Source: Cohnella phaseoli (lineage in GTDB: Bacteria > Bacillota > Bacilli > Paenibacillales > Paenibacillaceae). From it: DNA of 64,000 nt. Positions within the stretch are counted from its first letter, which is position 1. The number at the start of each line of letters is the position of its first letter. The DNA lies in the NCBI RefSeq assembly GCF_003386235.1, contig NZ_QRDZ01000016.1, forward strand, positions 1 to 64,000, given 5' to 3'. Shown one piece after another: positions 34,346 through 43,697 of this stretch. Below the pieces are notes generated by a model. It searched no databases. It saw only the letters and a list, made by a program, of their open reading frames with translations, and had not been told where the DNA came from. Position numbers and translations under genes: made by a program.

Positions 34346-34636
34346 TTGGCCCTTATGCCTCCACTCGGACCGCAAAGCGGCTTGCAGCCTCCGACGGCTC
34401 CGCCGCCTCAGACGATTCCTCAGCAGCCTCTCGCCTCAACGCTTGCAATAGATCCGGGCGCCATCTCCGGATGCTTGTTCCGCCAAACCTATATTTGGCC
34501 TCGCAACGGGCCCGGCTTCTGGTTCTATCCGGTATTCGTCGGACGCACGTCCGTCTCCGGATTCCGTTGGAACGGATTGTTTTGGATGTTTTCCGGCTTT
34601 GATCTTCGGAACATTCAATCGTTTACTTGTTTTTAG
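34346..34636 (+). CDS. Unrecognised 96-residue Pro/aromatic-rich protein
   Basis: Function unknown. AAAGGAG lies eight bases before the TTG at 34346, a better fit than the ATG at 34355, so the TTG is the start. Residues 1-35 are Pro/Gln-rich (LQPPTAPPPQTIPQQPL). The rest is rich in Trp, Phe, Tyr and Gly (YIWPRNGPGFWFYPVFVGRT, then FRWNGLFWMFSGFDLR). It ends in a Cys-Phe pair. The gene follows the Sm-like small gene closely and they are probably one transcript. The composition suggests a structural or surface-associated small protein. Confidence 0.6.
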   Translation: MALMPPLGPQSGLQPPTAPPPQTIPQQPLASTLAIDPGAISGCLFRQTYIWPRNGPGFWFYPVFVGRTSVSGFRWNGLFWMFSGFDLRNIQSFTCF

Positions 34637-34687
34637 CACTATTAACGGTCTGGCAGACTGTTGCGCGTTGATCAGCCGTAGTGTACA

Positions 34688-34721
34688 GAAAAAAAGCCCC
34701 CGCTCATCCCGAGCGAGGGCT
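34688..34721 (-). terminator. Terminator of the GH20 gene
   Basis: AGCCCTCGCTC-GGGAT-GAGCGGGGGCT followed by a seven-base T-run on the minus strand, just after the stop codon at 34731. Confidence 0.9.
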
Positions 34722-34730
34722 CCTCCTCAT

Positions 34731-36671
34731 TTACGCTTGCAACGCCTCTTCATACTGCGCAAGAAGCTTGGCGAACGCCGCCGTGCTAGCGGACAAGCCG
34801 CCCTCGCGGTTGCGCGCCAGCCATAGCCGCTTAAATTCGGAGAGCGCCGTCTCCAGCTGCTTCTGAAGCCGCTCCAGCCATTCGCTTTCAGCCGCTGCCC
34901 CTTCCAGGTCCTGACGGAAAATGTACCGATGAAGACCGGCGCCCTGCTCGATCAGCCGCAAAGTATTGCGCAACTCGTCCCGCACCAGATCGGCATCCGG
35001 CCCCTGAAGATCGAGACGCTCCAGTTCCTCCTCTCGCTCTCTCAACCAAACTTCCATCTCCTCGTAGCGATAATCGACTTGAAACGGCGTGCCGCTGCCG
35101 CCGATCAGCTTCAGCACTTCCGTACGGATTGCGGTATCCCGCTCCAAAGTCGCTCGATCGGACAGACCTCGGCCGAGCAGATAGGCGGTGTAGGTTCCAT
35201 TTTCCACTGTACTGCGTTCCAGATGGCCATACCGGCCCAGCTCCATCAGCAAACGTCCCCCGATGCCGCTGCGGTCCTTCAGCATCTGCGATGAGACATA
35301 CTTCTCCAGAAGCGCCATCTGATCCGCATTCGCCTCTACCTGCCAACTTACGCCAGCCGCATAGGCAATAGCGGGATAGCTGACAGCCGAAACCTGCCAA
35401 TGTCCGCCGTCGCCCCAGTCGGCCACGATTAATCCTTCCGCTCCGTAGGCTTGGCCGCTCCTTGCCGCATCGGCGATGTTGGCCAGCATATTGTCGGTCC
35501 GCCCGGCAATCGAAGACCAGGAGCTGGTGCCAGGACATACGTAGTAGCGGACCCCGCTCTCCTGAAGCTTGCGGCAATGAGGCTCATAGGGAACGGGAGC
35601 GTCGTAGTTCCAATGAAGCACGGTCACGTCGGACGGCACACGCCGAATCACCTGAGGATGGTGCGCCAGCACATCGCCCCACATCATCGCCTTTTTGCCG
35701 TGGCTGCGAGCGACCTCGAACATTTGCTCCGCATAGTCGAAGTATAGCTCCCCGACGCCGATCTCGTCGGCCCGCTCCTTGCTCCGGCCCGTCCCCAGCC
35801 CGAACGGCTCGTCCATGTTGAGGTTGACGTACTCGGACGAGAAGTTCGGCAGCAATTCGTCGAACAGGTCCTTCGCCAATGCGGCGGAGCGGTCGTCCAC
35901 CGGATTCATCGTCGTCGGCGGCAGCTTAAACGGGAGCGGAAGCGGCGGCTCCATACCGTCCGGATGCTCGGCCAGGTCGCGGAACTCCGGTTTAACCAGC
36001 CAAGGTCCCATATGGCCGAGACAGTTTTGATTAGGCGTCAATTCGATGTACCGGCTGCGAGCATAAGCGTCCAGCTCCCGGAATTCCGCGGCCGTGAGAG
36101 GCGTAGCTTCGGGAAAAGAGTCTTTGTACTTGGCATAATCGAAGCAGAAGCCTTCCATATAAAGCTGAAGATGGTTGTACTTCAGCTCGGACAGTCTGTC
36201 GATCAGCGCGTACAACGTGTCCATCTGCGGGATTTTGTTGCGGCCGATGTCGAGCATGAAACCCCGAACCGGAAACTCCGGCTCATCCTCAATCCGGAAA
36301 TGCTCCCACTCCGACTCCGATTGCGCCCGCTTCTGCTTGGCTAGCTGCTCCAAAGCAATCAATGCATAGTGCATGCCGACCTCGGTGCCGGCGCCGATCT
36401 TGAGTCCCTCGCCGCTCCATTCCAGAACATATCCTTGCGGGTGCAGATCCGGCAACAATTCAATCTCGACTGTAGTCTCCGCAGAAGATATTTCTTCTAA
36501 GTGGCAGCCCTTGATCGCGCTACGGCAACGTTGCTCGACTTTTACATTCGCAATGAGTTGCTGCGCCTCCGCTCCGCTTGCACGCAGCTTCAAATTCGGA
36601 GACACCGCCGAAGAGCCTCCCAGCAGCTTAAAGCTGCGCGGTTTCGGATACAAGCCCACACACTCAGCCAT
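34731..36671 (-). CDS. Beta-N-acetylhexosaminidase-like glycoside hydrolase, GH20
   Basis: Cytoplasmic GH20-type enzyme of 646 residues. An N-terminal GH20b-like alpha/beta domain (to about residue 125) precedes the TIM barrel. The barrel starts at FPVRGFMLDIGRNKIPQMDT. The catalytic Asp-Glu pair is D287-E288 (VNLNMDEPFGLGTG). GH20 enzymes remove terminal N-acetylhexosamine with help from the substrate acetamido group. A helix-rich C-terminal region (about 480-646) is longer than in classical members. No signal peptide, so it acts on imported sugars. It lies between the small plus-strand genes and the GH3 genes, with its own terminator. Confidence 0.88.
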   Translation of the reverse strand: MAECVGLYPKPRSFKLLGGSSAVSPNLKLRASGAEAQQLIANVKVEQRCRSAIKGCHLEEISSAETTVEIELLPDLHPQGYVLEWSGEGLKIGAGTEVGMHYALIALEQLAKQKRAQSESEWEHFRIEDEPEFPVRGFMLDIGRNKIPQMDTLYALIDRLSELKYNHLQLYMEGFCFDYAKYKDSFPEATPLTAAEFRELDAYARSRYIELTPNQNCLGHMGPWLVKPEFRDLAEHPDGMEPPLPLPFKLPPTTMNPVDDRSAALAKDLFDELLPNFSSEYVNLNMDEPFGLGTGRSKERADEIGVGELYFDYAEQMFEVARSHGKKAMMWGDVLAHHPQVIRRVPSDVTVLHWNYDAPVPYEPHCRKLQESGVRYYVCPGTSSWSSIAGRTDNMLANIADAARSGQAYGAEGLIVADWGDGGHWQVSAVSYPAIAYAAGVSWQVEANADQMALLEKYVSSQMLKDRSGIGGRLLMELGRYGHLERSTVENGTYTAYLLGRGLSDRATLERDTAIRTEVLKLIGGSGTPFQVDYRYEEMEVWLREREEELERLDLQGPDADLVRDELRNTLRLIEQGAGLHRYIFRQDLEGAAAESEWLERLQKQLETALSEFKRLWLARNREGGLSASTAAFAKLLAQYEEALQA

Positions 36672-36744
36672 TCAACATCCCCCTTTGGCAAAAACGATAT
36701 GGGTTGAACCACCAGCTTCGAAGAAACGACCCAATGGAATGGAG

Positions 36745-36858
36745 AAAGGGAATGGTTTTGCCGCGAGTTTTGGCTTTGAGTTGCATACCTATGAAGATCC
36801 TATCGATCCAAGCAACTCAAAACAACCTGTCTGAAGCCGGCAAAGCCATCCCTTTCGC
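36745..36858. repeat. Long hairpin repeat, copy 1 (between GH20 and GH3 genes)
   Basis: GAAAGGGAATGGTTTTGCCG at the left pairs with CCGGCAAAGCCATCCCTTTC at the right. Nested inside is a second stem (GAGTTTTGGCTTTGAGTTGC against GCAACTCAAAACAACC). Copy 2 at 60510-60556 has the same outer arms and the same TGTCTGAA-CCGG junction but no inner stem. Both copies lie within about 40 bases after a minus-strand stop codon. Confidence 0.75.
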
Positions 36859-36897
36859 AATGTAATGGGCAATCTCTTTGGTGTCCAACCTATATAA

Positions 36898-39159
36898 TCA
36901 GCTATTCAGATGCGCCAGCAGCTCCGCCAATTCCTTCTCCCCAAATTTGCCGCCGCTGAACTGAGACAGCGAGCGCAGCGGGAAGCTCTCTTTGAACCCT
37001 TCCAGCATAGCCTTGCTTTCTTCGTCGACCACATTGCCGAACGGAAGCAGCTCGCTAAGCTTTTGCGTAAAGGCGATGCCTTTCTCCGATTGCAGCAAAT
37101 CAGCCAACGTCGAGTCGCGGTCAAATACAACCTTGCGCTCAGACGTCGAGCGAATCGTCACTGTCTCCGACAGCGCAATATCCTGCGAGGAGCGCCCGAT
37201 CAAAATCTCAAACTGTCCAGTTTCGACGATCCAATCCTTCTCCTCGACCTCGTAATAAGCAAAGCTGCGCTTGTTGAGCGTGAAGGAAACGGTTTTCTCC
37301 TCTCCAGGCGCCAGAGAAACCTTGTCGAAGCCTTTCAGCTCCTTCAGCGGGCGAAGTACGCTGCTTTCCACATCGCGGACATATAGCTGCACGATTTCCT
37401 TGCCTGCGCGCTCGCCCGCGTTTTTCACCTGAACGGTTACTTTCAACGTATCCAAGTCCGTAAACTCTTTCTTATCCACAGACAAATTGGAATAGGAGAA
37501 GGTGGTGTAGCTGATACCGTGACCGAATGGGAATAGAGGCCGCAACTGTTTCTTGTCGTAATAACGATAGCCTACGAACAGACCTTCTTTGTACTCCACC
37601 CGGTCGCCTTTGCACGGGTAGTCGAGATAAGTCGGATTGTCGCTCAATTGAACCGGGAACGTTTCCGCCAGCTTGCCGGAAGGGTTGGCGTCGCCGAACA
37701 GGAGGTCAGCGATGGCTCCGCCAAGCGCCTGACCGCCGAGATAAGCTTCGAGTACGCCCTGAGCTTTGTCCAGCCACGGCATCTCGATCGGAGAGCCGTT
37801 GCAGAGCACTACGATCAGATTCGGCTGCACAGCCGCAACCGCTTCAATCAACGCAACCTGATTGGCAGGCATGCGCATATGCTTCCGATCATAGCCTTCG
37901 GATTCGTACCGCTTCGGCAATCCGGCGAACACGACCGCGACAGACGCTTCCTTCGCCGCACGCAGCGCTTCTTCGGTCAACTCCGTGCTGCTATCATCCG
38001 TTTTCAGCCCGTAACCTTGCGCATAAACAACCTGTACGCCTTCTCCTGCCGATGCAGTCAGCTCTTCCACGATATCGTCCAGCTTGGTCGGGTTGATCTG
38101 CGAGCTTCCGCTTCCTTGATAACGCGGCGTTTTCGCCAGCTCGCCGATGACGGCAATTTTGCCCCCTCGTTGAAGCGGCAATACGTCGTTCTCATTCTTC
38201 AGCAGCACCATGCTTTCAGCCGCGATCTCGCGGGCAAGCCGATGATGCGCATCCCGATCGTAAGTCGCGCCAGGCTTGTGATGATCGACGGCTCTGAATA
38301 CAATCGTGAGCAACCGCTCCAAGGCTGCGTCGAGCTTCTCTTCCGCAAGCTGCCCGCTTCGAACCGCCTCGACGATCTGCTTAATGCCTTCGCCTTCGCG
38401 CGGCATTTCAAGCTCCAAGCCGGCAGCAAGGCTTTTTACCCGATCAACGACCGCGCCCCAGTCCGACACGACAAAGCCTTCATGACCCCATTCCTTCTTC
38501 AGCACATCGGTCAACAGCCATTCGTTTTGCGCCGCATACCCGCCGTTGACTTTGTTGTACGCGCACATTACCGTCCATGGCTGCGCGTTCTTCACCGCAC
38601 CCTCGAAGCTGGCCAAATAAATTTCGCGCAGCGTCCGCTCATCCACGACGGAGTCGGCGCTCATCCGGCGAAACTCTTGGTTGTTCGCCGCGAAATGCTT
38701 AAGCGACGTCCCTACGCCCTGGCTTTGTACACCCTTGATATGGTGGGTAGCCATTTCAGAAGAGAGAAACGGATCCTCGGAAAAATACTCAAAGTTGCGG
38801 CCGCATAACGGCGATCTCTTGATATTAGCTCCCGGACCGAGCAGCACGCCCACATTCTCCGCCTGGCATTCCTTGCCGAGCGCCTCCCCCATCTGTACAA
38901 TCAACTCCCGATTCCACGAGCTGGCAATGCCTACGGCAGATGGAAAGCAGGTGGACGGTACGCTGTTGAACAATCCCAGATGGTCGGCATTCTCGACTTG
39001 CTTACGCAAACCGTGCGGTCCGTCGGTTACCATCATAGAGGGGATGCCCAGCCTCTCGACGGCTTGGGTATGCCATACGTCGCGCCCTGTGCAAAGACTC
39101 GCTTTCTCCTCCAACGTCATTTGTGCAATCAAATTTTGAATATCCCGTTGTTTGTTCAT
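36898..39159 (-). CDS. Beta-glucosidase-like glycoside hydrolase, GH3
   Basis: GH3 enzyme of 753 residues with the usual order: N-terminal TIM barrel (MTLEEKASLCTGRDVWHT), (alpha/beta)6 sandwich, and C-terminal fibronectin-like domain. The nucleophile is Asp233 (GFVVSDWGAVVD); the KHF motif is at 154-156. No signal peptide, so it acts on imported oligosaccharides. It is the last gene of locus 2, 30 bases after the second GH3 gene, and is followed by the long hairpin repeat. Its shape is close to thermostable beta-glucosidases; beta-glucosidase, xylosidase and related activities cannot be told apart by eye. Confidence 0.92.
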   Translation of the reverse strand: MNKQRDIQNLIAQMTLEEKASLCTGRDVWHTQAVERLGIPSMMVTDGPHGLRKQVENADHLGLFNSVPSTCFPSAVGIASSWNRELIVQMGEALGKECQAENVGVLLGPGANIKRSPLCGRNFEYFSEDPFLSSEMATHHIKGVQSQGVGTSLKHFAANNQEFRRMSADSVVDERTLREIYLASFEGAVKNAQPWTVMCAYNKVNGGYAAQNEWLLTDVLKKEWGHEGFVVSDWGAVVDRVKSLAAGLELEMPREGEGIKQIVEAVRSGQLAEEKLDAALERLLTIVFRAVDHHKPGATYDRDAHHRLAREIAAESMVLLKNENDVLPLQRGGKIAVIGELAKTPRYQGSGSSQINPTKLDDIVEELTASAGEGVQVVYAQGYGLKTDDSSTELTEEALRAAKEASVAVVFAGLPKRYESEGYDRKHMRMPANQVALIEAVAAVQPNLIVVLCNGSPIEMPWLDKAQGVLEAYLGGQALGGAIADLLFGDANPSGKLAETFPVQLSDNPTYLDYPCKGDRVEYKEGLFVGYRYYDKKQLRPLFPFGHGISYTTFSYSNLSVDKKEFTDLDTLKVTVQVKNAGERAGKEIVQLYVRDVESSVLRPLKELKGFDKVSLAPGEEKTVSFTLNKRSFAYYEVEEKDWIVETGQFEILIGRSSQDIALSETVTIRSTSERKVVFDRDSTLADLLQSEKGIAFTQKLSELLPFGNVVDEESKAMLEGFKESFPLRSLSQFSGGKFGEKELAELLAHLNS

Positions 39160-39189
39160 TCCGAATTGCTCCTCTCATTTCGCTTATAT

Positions 39190-41748
39190 TCAACCGAACG
39201 AAAACTCAGCCGATTGCACATCCCTGCTATTGGGGCCGACAAAAACGACGAACTTACCCGGCTCCGCTGTATATCCGACTCCCGGCATCCAGAAAGTTAA
39301 ATCCTCGGCAACAATCCGGAACTCTACTTCTTTATTCTCACCCTTGGCCAGACGAAGCTTACTGAACCCTTTTAGCTCCTTCACTGGGCGTACTATGCTG
39401 CCATGGCAATCTTGGATATACAGCTGCACAACTTCTTCTCCATCCTCCGAACCCGCATTGCTCACCGTGATCGACACCCGCAGCTCCTCGCCCGCCGCCA
39501 GCCGATTGCGATCCAGCTTCAGATCCGAATACTCGAACCGGGTGTAGCTAAGGCCATACCCGAAAGGATACAGCGGTTCATTCGGGCCGTCCAAATATTG
39601 CGAGATATATTTCTGCTGTCGGTTAGCTTCCGTAAGCGGTCTTCCCGTGCGAAAATGGTTATAATACACCGGAATTTGCCCGGTATGCGCAGGGAAGCTC
39701 ATCGTCAGCTTGCCGGAAGGGTTGTAATCCCCCACAAGTACGTCGGCAATCGCATGTCCGGCCTGAGAGCCAAGGAACCACGTTTCCACAATCGCGTTCA
39801 CGTTCCGCTCAAACCAATCGAGCACCAGCGGGCGGCCGTTCGTCAGCACCAGCACAACCGATTTTCCCAGCGCGACCACCGCTTTCGCGAGCCGCATCTG
39901 CGCTTCCGGCAATTCAATGCTCATCCGCGAAGCCGCTTCCCCGGACATGTCGCTGCTCTCCCCAAGCGCCAGCAGGACAACGTCTGCCTGCTTGGCCTGC
40001 TCCAACGCCTCGGCAATTCCGCCTTCTATCGTCGTATTGACTCCGCAGCCTTTGGCATACAGCAGCCGCTCTTCCGAAATGCCCTTATCGCGCAAGCCTT
40101 CATATAAAGTCGCCGTTTCATGACCGAACCTCGAAAACTGCCACGGGCCGAGCAAATCCCGACTGTCCGCGAACGGGCCAATCAGTGCCACCCTGCCGCC
40201 ACTGCCATTGCCGTTCTTATTGCTGTTCCCGTTGCCGTCACCATAGTCCGCCATAGGCAATACGCCGTCATTTTTCAACAGCACAATCGACTTCTGCGCA
40301 AGCTCGCGACTGGCCTTCAAGTGCTCCTCGTGAAAATGATATTCCGTTTCCTTCTCCGGGCGAACATAGCGGAACGGATCATCCATCAACCCAAGCCGAT
40401 ACTTCAGCGTCAAAATGCGACGAGCCGCATCGTTAATCTGCGCCTCCGAGATTTTCCCTTCTCGCACAAGCTGCGGCAAGTGCTCGAACGAGCGCGTCGC
40501 CATCTCGATATCCATCGTCGCGTCGACCGCCAGCTTCGCAGCTTCCTTCACGTCTTCCACCAGACCGTGAACGACAATTTCGTCCACTGCACCGTAATCC
40601 GAAATCAAAATGCCGTCGAAGCCAAGCTCGTCGCGCAGCAAATCCTTCATCAACGCTTTGCTCGCCGCCACCGGCACGCCTTGATAAATATTGAACGCAT
40701 TCATGACCGAACCCGCTCCGGCCTGCAAACCCGCCTGGAACGGCGGCAAGTACACATTGCGCAATGTTGCTTCCGAAATATCGACAGTATTGTAATCGCG
40801 CCCGCCTTCCGCTGCGCCATAACCGATAAAGTGCTTCAGACAAGCCACGATCGTTTCCGGTTCCAGTAAGGAATCCCCTTGGAAGCCATCGACTTGGGCT
40901 TTGGCAATCAGCCCGCCCAAGTATGGGTCTTCGCCCGCTCCTTCGGACACCCGCCCCCAGCGCGGATCTCTGCTCACGTCGATCATCGGTCCATGGTTGT
41001 ACACCGTTCCCGAAGCGCTCGCCTCTTTCGCGGCAATCGCGCAAGCTTCCTTGATGGCATCCATATCCCAACTGCAAGACCAGGCCAACGGAATCGGGAA
41101 GATCGTCTGCGCTCCGTGAATGATATCCGCATTAAACAACAACGGGATACGATGCGGGGACTCTTCCACCGCAATCTTCTGCAACTCGAATACCCGACTG
41201 ACATCGAACGCGCCCAGCACCGAACCCGCTCTGCCCTCGGCGATCAGCTTCTCCGGCGGATCCGTCTCTACCGCATTGCCGAACGAGAAATTCGATGCGG
41301 GAACCTGGAACATCTGACCGATCTTCTCCTCGAGCGACATCCGATTCAGCAGAGTCTCCACCGCTTCCCGAATTTCCTCGTTGGATCGCTTTGCAACGCC
41401 ATCCTTCCGGTAAGGCTTCACTTGCTCAGCCAGCGATTCCGATAAAGCGGGCCCTCGGCCCCTAGCCGCCTCGATCGGCAAGCTTCCAAGTCCAGGCATT
41501 CGCAGCTCTCCGTAGAGGCGGTCTTCGTCGTACGCAAGGTCGACCACGATATCCTCGCCCGGTCTCCAGAACGCTTTCGCAAGACCGCGGAGCCGGTTGC
41601 CTTCCACAGTAAGCGAATCGATCTGAATCGGAATAGCCAGCGGTTCTGTCGCAATATCCAGCGAGTAACTCGCTTTCTTCGTCACTTTGAATTGGATTTT
41701 CAGCTTCATTAAAGGTGTTGCTACAACCGTATGCCACAAGCCCAACAT
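39190..41748 (-). CDS. BglX/xylosidase-like glycoside hydrolase, GH3, with N-terminal extension
   Basis: GH3 enzyme of about 852 residues. The frame can be read from a GTG at 41769, but GGAGGG six bases before the ATG at 41748 marks the start. A beta-rich extension of about 125 residues precedes the GH3 barrel (MSLEEKIGQMFQVPASNFS). The nucleophile Asp lies near residue 384 (GILISDYGAVDE). The later part holds the (alpha/beta)6 and fibronectin-like domains. The barrel sequence SGTVYNHGPMIDVSRDPRWG is typical of BglX/xylosidase-type members. The N-terminal extension is unusual and may be a carbohydrate-binding or dimer module. It follows the LplC permease by 25 bases. Confidence 0.92.
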   Translation of the reverse strand: MLGLWHTVVATPLMKLKIQFKVTKKASYSLDIATEPLAIPIQIDSLTVEGNRLRGLAKAFWRPGEDIVVDLAYDEDRLYGELRMPGLGSLPIEAARGRGPALSESLAEQVKPYRKDGVAKRSNEEIREAVETLLNRMSLEEKIGQMFQVPASNFSFGNAVETDPPEKLIAEGRAGSVLGAFDVSRVFELQKIAVEESPHRIPLLFNADIIHGAQTIFPIPLAWSCSWDMDAIKEACAIAAKEASASGTVYNHGPMIDVSRDPRWGRVSEGAGEDPYLGGLIAKAQVDGFQGDSLLEPETIVACLKHFIGYGAAEGGRDYNTVDISEATLRNVYLPPFQAGLQAGAGSVMNAFNIYQGVPVAASKALMKDLLRDELGFDGILISDYGAVDEIVVHGLVEDVKEAAKLAVDATMDIEMATRSFEHLPQLVREGKISEAQINDAARRILTLKYRLGLMDDPFRYVRPEKETEYHFHEEHLKASRELAQKSIVLLKNDGVLPMADYGDGNGNSNKNGNGSGGRVALIGPFADSRDLLGPWQFSRFGHETATLYEGLRDKGISEERLLYAKGCGVNTTIEGGIAEALEQAKQADVVLLALGESSDMSGEAASRMSIELPEAQMRLAKAVVALGKSVVLVLTNGRPLVLDWFERNVNAIVETWFLGSQAGHAIADVLVGDYNPSGKLTMSFPAHTGQIPVYYNHFRTGRPLTEANRQQKYISQYLDGPNEPLYPFGYGLSYTRFEYSDLKLDRNRLAAGEELRVSITVSNAGSEDGEEVVQLYIQDCHGSIVRPVKELKGFSKLRLAKGENKEVEFRIVAEDLTFWMPGVGYTAEPGKFVVFVGPNSRDVQSAEFSFG

Positions 41749-41773
41749 GGCTGTCCCTCCACTCCTCACTGCA

Positions 41774-42658
41774 TCAGCCTTTTACGGCGCCAATCATCAA
41801 ACCTTTAACAAAATATTTCTGGAAAAAGGGATAGGCGAGCAGAATCGGAACGATTCCTACGACCGCGATCGCCATGCGGAACGTTTCTTTAGGCAGCATC
41901 GCCAAAGCGTCGGTGCCGCCCATACTGCTATTCATGGATAAGAACTCAATGTTGCTCATAATGCGATTTAACACGTTTTGCAAATTTAGCAGATCCGGGT
42001 CGTTGATAAAGATCAGACCGTTGTTCCAGTCGTTCCAGAAAGCAAGCGCCTGGAATAAGCCGATCGTCGCAAGAATCGGCAGCGACAGCTGCAGAATGAT
42101 CCGATAATAGATTTTGAATTCACTCGCCCCATCTATGCTCGCAGATTCAATAACCGCCGTCGGAATCGTATTGGTGAAGAAAGCGCGCATTAACAGCACG
42201 TTAAACCCGTTCATCAGCAGCCAAGGAATCAATTGCGCCCAAAGCGTATTTTGAAGCTCGAATACTTTCGTATAGACCATGTAGGTTGGCACCAAACCGC
42301 CGTTGAACAGCAAGGTAAAAAATACGATAAAGGCCAGCACCTTGCCGCCCGGCAAATCTTTGCGAGACAACGGGTAAGCCAGCAAGGACGTGATAACAAG
42401 ACTTGTTACCGTGCCGACAACCGTAATCAGGATGGTAATGCCGTAAGCATGGACAATAGTATCCGAGTTTTTCCACAAATATTCGTATGCCCCAAAGCTG
42501 AACTCTGACGGGAAGAAGGAGTAGCCGTCCCTTACAATCGCCTTGTCATCCGTAATAGAGGACGTAAACAGCAGGACAAACGGAAGGATGCAGGCTAGCG
42601 AAAATAATCCGAGCACAAGATGAGACGCAATCTGCCAGCCGCGGTGTTGATTTGCCAT
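41774..42658 (-). CDS. Sugar ABC transporter permease, LplC/YtcP family
   Basis: Second membrane subunit of the locus 2 importer, 294 residues. It has about six hydrophobic segments, the EAA loop AVIESASIDGASEFKIYYRIIL (about 165-190) and the family ending FVKGLMIGAVKG. AAAGGAGGG precedes the ATG. Its closest relative in the window is the LplC permease of locus 1, with which it shares length and C-terminus. Confidence 0.93.
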   Translation of the reverse strand: MANQHRGWQIASHLVLGLFSLACILPFVLLFTSSITDDKAIVRDGYSFFPSEFSFGAYEYLWKNSDTIVHAYGITILITVVGTVTSLVITSLLAYPLSRKDLPGGKVLAFIVFFTLLFNGGLVPTYMVYTKVFELQNTLWAQLIPWLLMNGFNVLLMRAFFTNTIPTAVIESASIDGASEFKIYYRIILQLSLPILATIGLFQALAFWNDWNNGLIFINDPDLLNLQNVLNRIMSNIEFLSMNSSMGGTDALAMLPKETFRMAIAVVGIVPILLAYPFFQKYFVKGLMIGAVKG

Positions 42659-42687
42659 GTGATTTTCCCTCCTTTTAGAACCACCTA

Positions 42688-43617
42688 TCAGAACAGTGCG
42701 TTGTCTCTGTCGATTTTACGGACGATGTAGTTCGAAGCAATGACCAGGACGAAGCCGACAATGGATTGGTAGAACCCTGCCGCTGCGGACATTCCGATAT
42801 CGCCGAGCTGCATAAGTCCGCGGAATACATAGGTGTCGATGACGTTGGTCGTATCGTAAATCGCGCCGGAGTTCATCGGAATCTGATAGAACAAACCGAA
42901 GTCGGAATAGAAAATACGACCGATCGCAAGCAAGGTGAGCATGGTAATGATCGGCGTGATCATCGGAATCGTAATTTTACGAATTTGCTGCCATTTGGAC
43001 GCGCCGTCTAGCGCGGCCGCCTCGTAGTACTCCCGATCAATGCCGATAATCGCCGCCAGGAAGACGATACACGAGTACCCGGCACCTTTCCAAATATGCA
43101 CTATCGTCAAAATATAAGGCCAATACTTGGATTCCAGGTACCAGGAAATTGGTTCGACTCCAAGTGCGGGCAGAATGGTCTTGTTCACGAATCCCGTTGC
43201 CGGGCCCAACAATGCATACACCAGATAACTGACAAGAATGATGGAAATCATATGAGGCAATATAATGGCGCTCTGATAGAAACGCTGCGAAAACCGGCTG
43301 CGGATTTCATTCAGCAAAATGGCGATCAGAATCGCAAAGCTAAGCCCGAGAAGGATGAACACTGCGTTATACAAAATCGTATTGCGCGTAATGATGTACG
43401 CGTCGCTTGTCGCAAACAGGTAATTAAAATTTTTAAATCCGACCCAGTCGCTGCCCCAAATCCCTTTTGCGTAATTGATATCCTTGAACGCAATGGAGAG
43501 GCCGAACATCGGCATATAGTTGTTAATCAACAAATAAGCAAGTCCGGGCAGCGTCATGATGTAAAGAGGGATAAATCGACGGAGATTGATTCTTCTTCGT
43601 TTCATTGCTGTACTCAT
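42688..43617 (-). CDS. Sugar ABC transporter permease, LplB/YteP family
   Basis: First membrane subunit of the locus 2 importer, about 309 residues. The open frame reaches back to 43725 through the terminator-like hairpin and into the binding-protein gene. GGGGGG six bases before the ATG at 43617 marks the real start (M-S-T-A-M-K-R). It shows the EAA loop YYEAAALDGASKWQQIRKITIP and the family ending RKIDRDNALF. The hairpin at 43648-43684 separates it from the binding-protein gene and probably reduces its expression relative to that gene. Confidence 0.93.
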   Translation of the reverse strand: MSTAMKRRRINLRRFIPLYIMTLPGLAYLLINNYMPMFGLSIAFKDINYAKGIWGSDWVGFKNFNYLFATSDAYIITRNTILYNAVFILLGLSFAILIAILLNEIRSRFSQRFYQSAIILPHMISIILVSYLVYALLGPATGFVNKTILPALGVEPISWYLESKYWPYILTIVHIWKGAGYSCIVFLAAIIGIDREYYEAAALDGASKWQQIRKITIPMITPIITMLTLLAIGRIFYSDFGLFYQIPMNSGAIYDTTNVIDTYVFRGLMQLGDIGMSAAAGFYQSIVGFVLVIASNYIVRKIDRDNALF

Positions 43618-43647
43618 CTCGTTCCCCCCGCTGAACAGTTGCGTAAT

Positions 43648-43684
43648 AATAAGCCCGACCAATCCGCGACTGATCGGGCGCTTA
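43648..43684 (-). terminator. Hairpin between locus 2 binding-protein and permease genes
   Basis: On the minus strand AAGCGCCCGATCA pairs with TTGGTCGGGCTT, followed by ATTATT. It is preceded by the perfect 14-bp palindrome ATCTTCATGAAGAT (43684-43697). It probably acts as an attenuator, giving more binding protein than permease. Confidence 0.7.
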
Positions 43685-43697
43685 TCTTCATGAAGAT

